Below, piece by piece: positions 1 through 5,482 of a DNA stretch of 5,482 bases. The stretch is from an uncultured bacterium (GTDB lineage Bacteria > Planctomycetota > UBA1135 > GCA-002686595): NCBI GenBank assembly GCA_913058555.1, contig CAJXRJ010000522.1, positions 1 to 5,482 on the forward strand, in the 5' to 3' direction. The notes beneath the pieces were generated by a model. The model saw only the letters and a list, made by a program, of their open reading frames with translations. It made no database searches and was not told the origin of the DNA. A program made the translations under genes and the position numbers. Every line of letters starts with the position of its first letter. The stretch's first letter is position 1.

Positions 1-49
1 ATCTACACACTGCATATCGTCGGCAGCGTCAGATGTGTATAAGAGACAG
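1..49 (+). other. Illumina Nextera P5 adapter and index carried into the assembly
   Basis: This is not genomic DNA. Bases 1-8 (ATCTACAC) match the end of the Illumina P5 oligo. Bases 9-16 (ACTGCATA) match the Nextera i5 index known as S506/N506. Bases 17-30 (TCGTCGGCAGCGTC) are the Nextera read-1 adapter, and 31-49 (AGATGTGTATAAGAGACAG) are the 19-base Tn5 mosaic end used in tagmentation libraries. The four parts lie in the exact order and spacing of the commercial oligo. The likely origin is read-through of a short insert left untrimmed before assembly, so base 50 is the first genomic base. Reading frames that cross this segment gain false residues: LSLIHI on the minus strand, and MYKRQ from a GTG at 35 on the plus strand. 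Confidence 0.98.
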
Positions 50-2404
50 AAGTGCCGCCGTCGCGTCACGGCCGTTCATCACCGGCATCTGTATGTCCAT
101 CAGGATCAGATCAAAGGACTCCTCTTTGGCGAGGGTCAGGGCCTGTTCGCCGTTCTCAGCGATAACGACCTCGCACTCCAACCGGCCCAGCATGCGCTTG
201 GCCACCAGCTGATTCACGGGCGTGTCTTCCGCGACAAGAACGCGGAGTGCGCTGACGGGATCCTGGCCGGCACCTTCTTTCGCGCTTGCGCCGGACAGCG
301 CGGGATCGGGGCTTTCGGCCTCGTTCCCGGGGTCCATGAGCGTCGAAACGGTCCCCGAACGCTCTCCCCGCGGAAGAGCCGACGGCACTTGGTCAACGGA
401 GTGAACGGTATCCGGGTCGCATTCATCCACGGGAACGTCGATCCAGAACGTCGCGCCGACGCCACGCTTGCCGGTGCAGCCGATGGTGCCCCCCATGAGC
501 TGCACGAGGGACTTGCAGATGGCAAGTCCGAGTCCGGTGCCGCCAAACCGGCGCGTCGAAGACGAGTCTGCTTGGCGGAAGGCATCAAACAGCTGTTCGC
601 TCTGTGCCGTGTCGATTCCGATGCCCGTATCCCTCACGGCGAATCGCATGTGCGTCCCACCGGGGCCACGGGTGCAGTGAATCGCGATGACCACGGAGCC
701 CTCCGACGTGAACTTCACGGCGTTGCACGAGAGATTCAAGAGGACTTGCCGCAGGCGATCGGGGTCGCCTTTGATCCCGGCGGGGACGCCCTGACCCACC
801 TCGAGCTTGACCGCGACGTCCTCGGACCGGCGGGCCTCGAACTGCATGAGATCGACCACCTCGCGGGCGCACGAGACGGGGTCGAAAGGAACGCTGACGA
901 GATTGACTTTGCCTGCCTCGAGCTTCGAGAGGTCGAGGACATCGTCGAGCACGTGCAAGAGGGACGAACCGGAGTTAAAGATCGTCCGCGTGAGGTGCTT
1001 TTGGTCGGTGTCCAAATCGGAATCGAGCAGGATTTGCGCCATGCCGAGGATTCCGTTGAGGGGCGTTCGCACCTCGTGGCTCATGGTCGCAAGGAACTCT
1101 GACTTGGCCTTCGCCGCAGATTCCGCGCCTTCACGTGCCCGCACTAGTTCTTCTCGGAGTTCCACTTGCTCCGTGATGTCCGTGTGCGTTCCCACGACGC
1201 GGGTCGCCGCGCCATCGGTGCTGCGGTCGACCACCTTGCCCCTGGCGAGAATCCAGCGCCACTGGCCGTCGCTGTGCTTCATCCGGTATTCGGAGCGGAA
1301 CGACTCCTGCGTTCCGGAAACACATCGCACAAGGCCTTCCTCGACCCTGTCCGCATCGTCCGGGTGGATGCGCGAGGTCCACTCCGATACGTCCGCCGAG
1401 ATATCGACGTCCTTGTATCCGAGCATGCCCTTCCACCGGGGCGAGAAGTGCACCGCGCTGGCGGTTGGGTTCCAGTCCCAGACGCCGTCCTTCGCGCCGT
1501 CGAGGGCATGCAGGAGGCGTTCTTGGTTCATGCGAACCTCCTCCTCTCGACTCCGTTGGTCGGTGATGTCCTGGATGACCCCAAAGAGGCGGATGGGAAC
1601 CCCTTCGGCATTGACATCCACATCCCCCACCGACTTGACCCAGATCGACCTGCCCGTGGCTGTCTTCAGGGGAAGCTCTTTCGAGTAGAGCTCACCGCAC
1701 GAGAGCAGCCCCGCAAGGCCGGAGCTGACCTCCTCGGCGGCCGCCTTCGGGTAGAAGGCAATCGCCTCCTCCACGGTGGGCATGCGGCCAGGCTTCATGT
1801 CGTGAATCAGGAATGTCTCGTCCGACCACGTGAGCTCGTCGGTGATCAGGTCGACGGTCCAAGTGCCGATATTGGCGAGCTGCATCGCCTGGCTGAAGCG
1901 GCGCATTTGAAGGGTGCGCCCCTCCGGGCCGTTCGATCCAGACGCGCGGTCCTGGACCACGACGACGAATCGACGGTCGCCGACCTCGCCGCTGAATCCC
2001 CGGGACCGGAATCGAAGCATCCGGACCTCGCGGCCGTGCGGTTCCAGCATGGTCTCTACGTCAAATTCGACGCCGCGATCCCGGAGCTTCACGTAAGCCC
2101 GAAGCAGCTGGCGGCGGGTGCCAGCGGGGAGCGCCGGCATGGCATCCTGGATGCGCGCCGCCCATTCCAGGTTGATGCCCAGGACGCTGGGGAGCCCCTC
2201 GGTCCAGGAAAGCGCACCCGAGACCACGTCGATCTCGATGGCACCGGTCCGGACAATCTGCCCGATGGCTTGCTGCAGGCGGCGCTGAGCCGAGGCCGTT
2301 CCTCCGCTGGCCGCCGAGGGTGTGCCCGTTGGCTCCGCCCCGGGACTAGACCCGCTGCTGGCATCTGTGCCAGGGCGGTCGTTGGGGTTAGGTGCTTCAG
2401 GCAT
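50..2404 (-). CDS. Hybrid sensor histidine kinase with three PAS-like domains, 3'-truncated in the receiver domain
   Basis: This is a two-component hybrid sensor kinase that autophosphorylates a histidine and should relay the phosphate to its own receiver domain. Residues 1-42 are a Gly/Ser/Pro/Ala-rich tail. PAS-like domains lie at about 44-153 (divergent), 168-284 and 294-415; the last has the common W-x-x-x-I-H-P-D-D signature at 342-350. A short helical linker leads into HisKA, with the phospho-acceptor His443 in MSHEVRTPLNG. The HATPase domain (about 545-658) shows N-box Asn557/Asn561, G1 DTGIGID (592-598), F-box Phe606/Phe609 and G2 GGTGLGLA (621-628). After a low-complexity linker (660-718) the receiver starts at 720, with acidic residues Glu726/Asp727 and phospho-acceptor Asp770 in LMDIQMPVMNG. 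Genomic sequence ends at residue 785, so the receiver's conserved Thr/Ser and Lys, and any further REC or HPt domain, are missing. The apparent last six residues and the stop at 29-31 come from adapter. No transmembrane segment is visible, so a cytosolic kinase is expected. ATG at 2404 is the only usable start: the same frame has no ATG, GTG or TTG before a stop at 2501-2503. No good Shine-Dalgarno precedes it; GGAAGAG lies too far upstream. The signal sensed and the partner regulator are unknown. Confidence 0.95.
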
Positions 2405-2502
2405 GGGGCAAGAGAGGGTGTGTCTCTTCCAAGGACTCTCGTCCGCCCCTCCCTCCGACCTGAGGAGAAACCACCTCCCATGCGATCGTCTGACCCTTTG
2501 CT

Positions 2503-2515
2503 AGGAAGATTTCCT
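2503..2515. repeat. Short perfect inverted repeat AGGAA-GAT-TTCCT
   Basis: Two 5-base arms, AGGAA (2503-2507) and TTCCT (2511-2515), are separated by GAT. The repeat sits near the centre of the divergent intergenic region, about 100 bases from the kinase start and 165 from the chosen TamB-like start. Its position and symmetry would suit a dimeric regulator's site, but arms this short can arise by chance and no second copy was seen in the gap. It is recorded as a candidate operator only. Confidence 0.25.
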
Positions 2516-2543
2516 CGCCCCAGGGGATATTGGGGGCCATCTC

Positions 2544-2572
2544 GCGCCAAAGCCCCCGATCGTTGGGGCGCC
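2544..2572. repeat. GC-rich inverted repeats, possible small hairpin
   Basis: GCCCC (2552-2556) can pair with GGGGC (2565-2569) around an 8-base loop containing CGATCG. Alternatively GCGCC (2544-2548) can pair with GGCGC (2567-2571). Both stems are only 5 bp and share bases, so they exclude each other. No T-run follows, and both neighbouring genes start rather than end here, so this is not a terminator. It could be untranslated-leader structure or a chance product of high GC. Confidence 0.25.
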
Positions 2573-2678
2573 GACCCATGGTGCCGCCATCGATGCGATG
2601 TCCTATTCCGTGGCGCAAGATCCGGGCTTCGCGGGAGCCCATGACATTCGCCGGGGCCAGTGCCTTAGAGTCCCTGGG

Positions 2679-5482
2679 GTGAACGACGCTGCGAGGGGGA
2701 ACGGGCAGGCGGGAGGGTCGAAGCCCAAGGCACGCCGGGGATTCCTGGCGCGCTGGTCGCGACGTTTCGCCGCACTCGCGTGCCTCGGAGCGGTGGTCGT
2801 CGGGGGGCTGTACCTCACGAGGGAACGCACCCTGCATCCGCTCCTCGTGCGCTTCCTGCCGAGGATCACTCGATCCCTGGGCCCCTACGAGGTGAGCGTC
2901 CGCGACATCGAAGGGGATTGGCGCCACGGGCTCAAAGTCGAGGGCCTACGCGTGGCCGCCCTCCAAGTGAGCCAGCCCCTTCGCTCCCTCCAAGCCGACT
3001 CTGTGCAAGTCCAAGGCTCCCTCCTGCGCGCCACTTGGAATGGCGACCTTGCGGCGATCACTCGGGTCGAAATCAAGGCCCCCCACGCGACGGTGGATAC
3101 CACCGTGCCCTCCACACCCGGGGGAGCGAGCCGCGGTCTGCCCGAGGGGCTCCCCTGGATTCAAATCGAAGAGGGCGAGCTCACCGTCCGCACGGGGGCC
3201 GAGACCTTTCACATCGGCGACTTCGCCCTCGCGGGGCGCGGCGCCGCGGAGGAACCATGGGCCGTCTCCCTCTTCGCGCAGTCCATCCATTGGTCGGGGG
3301 CCATCGAGGGCAGCGTGCACCGGCTGAAAGAAGAGAGCGGCGCGGAGTCCATCGCGCTGGAACTCGACGTGCCCAGTGGCGTCGCGCGGGGCGTCGACAT
3401 CGCCGTCCGTTCGCTCAAGGGAAAGTGGTCCCCGGAGCGCCTGACCCTCGCAGGCGGCTCGGTCGAGGCAGGCCCCAACCGGCTTACGATCGACGGCGTC
3501 ACGGTTTCAGGGTCCGGGGCCTCGACGGTCGCAGGAGGACGTGTCGGCTTCGAGCTGCCGGATCTTGGTGCCACGAGACGCGTTGTCTCCGCTTTCGTCG
3601 GTCCAGCGGACGACGACCCGAAGACCTGGTCCGGCAGCGCGAGGGGAACCTTCGATCTATTGGAAGCCCCCGGGCAGATCGCGACCGGGGCCATCCGAGT
3701 GACCGGAGAGAACGTCGTGATCGAAGATGTGGTCCTCGGCTCCGTCAACGCACGACTGGACGTCGACCGGGGCGCGCTCACATTCAATCAGCTCCGCGCC
3801 CAAACCACCCAGGGCACCCTGCTCGACGGCAGCGGGTCGTATCTGATCGACACACGCGAACTCGTCAACGTTCAAATCGGCGTGCGCGTGGAACGGCCGA
3901 GCACGCTCGCCCCTGGTTTGAGGTGGGCCCGAGGTGTGGATGCATCCATGCTTTTCAGCGGCCCCTTGGACCGGCCTAGCGGACGCTTCTCCGTCCGCGC
4001 CGACGGAATGGTCGCTGGGCAAACGGAACTAAGGCGGTTCCAGGCCAGGGGGACCCTGGAGGAGGGCACGTTGATCCTGGACCAAGGCCGAACGGACACG
4101 GAATACGGCACCGTCGCCCTGGGTGGACGCGTCGTTCTTCCCCTCGCGGGCGCGGACCTCGACGTCATGCTGGAGCGCCTGGAGCTCTCCGCCGGCGACG
4201 CTCGGCTCGCCCTTGAACAGCCCGCGCGAGTGGGCATCGAAGACAGCACGGTCCGCATCAGCGGCCTCAAGCTCGCGGGAAGCGCGGGCGCGTTGGACCT
4301 CGACTTCGAGGGCGGAGGCGCCGCCGCTCCCCGCGTCGAGGTGTCCATGGAAGGACTGCAACCGGGCCCGTTCCTGAGGAACAAGCTGTCCGAATGGTTC
4401 GGAACCCCCGTGGATCCCGGGACCCTGGATGGGACGTTTGAGTATTCATCCTCCCCGCTTCGCGCCGACGCCGACCTGACCATCTCGGTGGACCCCTCGG
4501 CCCTGCTGGATACGCCCTCAGCGCCCACCGACACCGTTGGCGCAAGCGCCGTCCGCGGCAGGATTCGCGGCCAATGGGACGGAGATACGCTCGACCTCCA
4601 GGAGTTCGAGTGGAACATGCCCGGCGCACACGTGGACCTCACGGCGAAAGCTGACCTCAAGGGCCCCGCGGCCGCGGCCGGCGGGAGCTTCGCACTGAAT
4701 CCCCAAGGCGCTCTCCAGATCGCCGGCTCCTTCGGTGTCGAAGAGTCGTGGCTCCGCTCCCCCCTCGCCGCCCTGGCCCTGGGGAGGGATCCCAAGCGAA
4801 TGGCAGAGTGCGCCCGCGGTAGCCTCAACGGTACCCTCGACCTTCGCGGCACCTGGGGCCGACCCGCCGGAACGGTGAGCCTCGCCGCCGAGGGGATCGA
4901 GTGGATTCGAAGCGCGGTCCCCAAGACCCCCAAATCCGGCAAGGGCCTCCTGCCGCGCCCGGTTCGATTCGACACGCACTTGAGCGTTGGCGATGAAGTG
5001 ACCGTGGAAAGCGGCACGTTGGAGCTCGTCGACTGCCTGCGCCTCGACGTGGGTGGAAGCATCGCGACAGGCCTCGACCTGAGCGCCCTCAGCCAAGCCC
5101 CGGGAACCTGGGTGAACGAGCTGCTCGATGCTGCCCTCACGGGACGGGCCACCCTCGCCTCCGAGGGACTCGAGGAGCTCAACGTGCTCATCCCTGACCT
5201 GCGCGAAACCAGCGGACAGATCAGCGGTGAGATGCGAATTGCCGGGTCGCTGGCGAGCCCTCAAGTCACTGGCGAAGTGGACATCGCGGAGGCGGGGGCA
5301 CGCTTCCGCGGAGCCCCGCCCCTCGAAAACGCGAACATCGGGATCGTCATCGAGCAGGATCAGATCCGCGTGACCCGCGGCTCCCTTGAGATCGGGGCGA
5401 GCCCGGTGCGCTTCGAGGGCAGCGTCCTCCTGGGCCAAGGCAATCCGCGCATCGACGCCAAGATCTCCGGAGACGAAGTCCT
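2679..5482 (+). CDS. TamB/AsmA-like translocation and assembly module protein, 3'-truncated by window end
   Basis: This is a large envelope protein of the TamB/AsmA-like superfamily. Members are anchored in the inner membrane and form a long beta-rich groove across the periplasm. They are implicated in outer-membrane protein assembly (TamA-TamB) and in lipid transport to the outer membrane. The frame is open for 934 codons plus two bases, with no stop and mostly G/C third positions. A basic stretch (residues 16-29) precedes a single hydrophobic helix at about 30-46 (FAALACLGAVVVGGLYL), giving an uncleaved anchor with the bulk in the periplasm. The rest is made of repeating amphipathic strands with Gly turns, for example GTLEEGTLILDQG (458-470), ESGTLELVDCLRLDVGGSI (777-795) and RGSLEIGASPVRFEGSVLLG (900-919). 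Residues 844-890 (SGQISGEMRIAGSLASPQVT followed by GEVDIAEAGARF) strongly resemble the segment of TamB proteins leading into the C-terminal TamB domain (DUF490). That domain should lie beyond the window, suggesting a full protein well over 1,200 residues. GTG at 2679 was chosen because it gives a usual short basic N-terminus and because third-position GC falls upstream. An in-frame ATG at 2598 would add 27 residues and cannot be excluded. Neither start has a strong ribosome-binding site. The adjacent gene is a divergent kinase, not a TamA/BamA partner, which could lie downstream. TamB-like is secure; orthology to E. coli tamB is not established. Confidence 0.88.
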   Translation, partial: MNDAARGNGQAGGSKPKARRGFLARWSRRFAALACLGAVVVGGLYLTRERTLHPLLVRFLPRITRSLGPYEVSVRDIEGDWRHGLKVEGLRVAALQVSQPLRSLQADSVQVQGSLLRATWNGDLAAITRVEIKAPHATVDTTVPSTPGGASRGLPEGLPWIQIEEGELTVRTGAETFHIGDFALAGRGAAEEPWAVSLFAQSIHWSGAIEGSVHRLKEESGAESIALELDVPSGVARGVDIAVRSLKGKWSPERLTLAGGSVEAGPNRLTIDGVTVSGSGASTVAGGRVGFELPDLGATRRVVSAFVGPADDDPKTWSGSARGTFDLLEAPGQIATGAIRVTGENVVIEDVVLGSVNARLDVDRGALTFNQLRAQTTQGTLLDGSGSYLIDTRELVNVQIGVRVERPSTLAPGLRWARGVDASMLFSGPLDRPSGRFSVRADGMVAGQTELRRFQARGTLEEGTLILDQGRTDTEYGTVALGGRVVLPLAGADLDVMLERLELSAGDARLALEQPARVGIEDSTVRISGLKLAGSAGALDLDFEGGGAAAPRVEVSMEGLQPGPFLRNKLSEWFGTPVDPGTLDGTFEYSSSPLRADADLTISVDPSALLDTPSAPTDTVGASAVRGRIRGQWDGDTLDLQEFEWNMPGAHVDLTAKADLKGPAAAAGGSFALNPQGALQIAGSFGVEESWLRSPLAALALGRDPKRMAECARGSLNGTLDLRGTWGRPAGTVSLAAEGIEWIRSAVPKTPKSGKGLLPRPVRFDTHLSVGDEVTVESGTLELVDCLRLDVGGSIATGLDLSALSQAPGTWVNELLDAALTGRATLASEGLEELNVLIPDLRETSGQISGEMRIAGSLASPQVTGEVDIAEAGARFRGAPPLENANIGIVIEQDQIRVTRGSLEIGASPVRFEGSVLLGQGNPRIDAKISGDEV

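Larger units (their letters stand above)
2405..2678. promoter_or_regulatory. Divergent intergenic region, presumed promoters for both genes
   Basis: This 274-bp gap separates the starts of two genes that point away from each other, so promoters for both are expected here by position. I found no convincing paired -35/-10 boxes on either strand. GATATT at 2526-2531 resembles a -10 box, but the TTGCTA at 2498-2503 sits 22 bases upstream, which is too far. CAATAT on the minus strand likewise lacks a spaced -35. No sigma-54 type -24/-12 pair was found. Two small inverted repeats lie in the middle of the gap (listed separately). The kinase frame has a stop at 2501-2503 and the TamB-like frame one at 2502-2504, which limits how far each gene could be extended. 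No RNA gene was recognised. Confidence 0.5.

Noticed and set aside
31..49. Tn5 mosaic end as a sign of a real transposon
   Set aside because: It is the engineered hyperactive mosaic end and is directly preceded by Illumina adapter and index sequence, so it comes from library preparation.
35..1102. Plus-strand open frame of 355 codons beginning in the adapter
   Set aside because: It starts with a GTG inside the Tn5 mosaic end and is antisense to the kinase's catalytic core, which has unmistakable family motifs. Its composition (His/Arg/Gly-rich with no recognisable domain) is typical of an antisense shadow in high-GC DNA.
2471..2479. Strong Shine-Dalgarno-like GGGAGGTGG on the minus strand
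   Set aside because: No ATG, GTG or TTG follows at a usable distance, and it lies about 67 bases upstream of the kinase start, so it cannot serve that gene directly.
2483..2563. Two CGATCGT copies 74 bp apart (about seven helical turns) in the intergenic region
   Set aside because: CGATCG also occurs within both coding regions of this window, so the pair is not specific to the regulatory gap and is probably chance.
1166..2644. Plus-strand open frame of 492 codons spanning the kinase and the intergenic gap
   Set aside because: It is antisense to the PAS domains for most of its length and has no recognisable domain. The long open stretch is explained by the scarcity of stop codons in high-GC antisense frames.
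2480..2644. Small plus-strand ORF (54 codons) with GAGGAG upstream, possible leader peptide
   Set aside because: Third positions are only about half G/C, unlike real genes here. The GAGGAG at 2462-2467 is about 12 bases from the ATG, and the peptide has no recognisable feature.
2769..2790. Lipoprotein lipobox at Cys35 in the N-terminal hydrophobic segment of the TamB-like protein
   Set aside because: The residues before the Cys (A-L-A-C) do not fit the lipobox order, and the hydrophobic stretch continues after the Cys rather than ending at it, so a plain transmembrane anchor fits better.
2780..3979. Plus-strand open frame of 399 codons, extremely Arg/Pro-rich
   Set aside because: It lies in another frame over the TamB-like gene. 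The Arg/Pro/Gly composition is that of an out-of-frame reading of GC-rich coding DNA.
3872..5191. Minus-strand open frame of 439 codons
   Set aside because: It is a Ser/Arg/Pro-rich antisense reading of the TamB-like gene, with no domain features.
4518..5438. Minus-strand open frame of 306 codons with an acidic, His-containing composition
   Set aside because: It looks somewhat protein-like because it mirrors strongly biased codons, but it is fully antisense to the best TamB-like segment and shows no family motif.

Overview
The window reads as one end of a high-GC (roughly two-thirds G+C by eye) contig from a diderm bacterium, assembled from Illumina Nextera short reads. The first 49 bases are not biological. 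They are part of the P5 adapter, an 8-base i5 index and the 19-base Tn5 mosaic end, so genomic sequence starts at position 50. The outer membrane is inferred from a TamB-type envelope protein. The multi-PAS hybrid kinase, weak Shine-Dalgarno signals and low-complexity N-termini would fit groups such as Planctomycetota, Myxococcota or related diderms, but nothing here fixes the phylum.

Layout: 1-49 adapter; 50-2404 (minus strand) a hybrid sensor histidine kinase, complete at its N-terminus and cut in its receiver domain by the contig end; 2405-2678 a shared divergent upstream region; 2679-5482 (plus strand) a large TamB/AsmA-like protein with one N-terminal membrane anchor, open to the end of the window with no stop codon. 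No RNA genes, insertion sequences, CRISPR arrays or terminators were seen.

The two genes are transcribed away from each other, so any promoters lie in the 274-bp gap. The kinase is predicted to be cytosolic: three PAS-like sensor domains feed a HisKA/HATPase core, and the phosphoryl group would pass to the attached receiver. The TamB-like protein should be anchored in the inner membrane and span the periplasm as a beta-rich lipid- or protein-transport bridge. A functional link between them is not shown. Divergent neighbours can be co-regulated, but no operator was convincingly identified.

I found no clear previously undescribed system. The most useful result is technical: the adapter fusion creates a false C-terminus on the kinase and a false start for an antisense reading frame. 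Because it has no stop in the window, the larger gene is easily missed by callers that require closed ORFs, while several long antisense reading frames could be mistaken for genes in its place.
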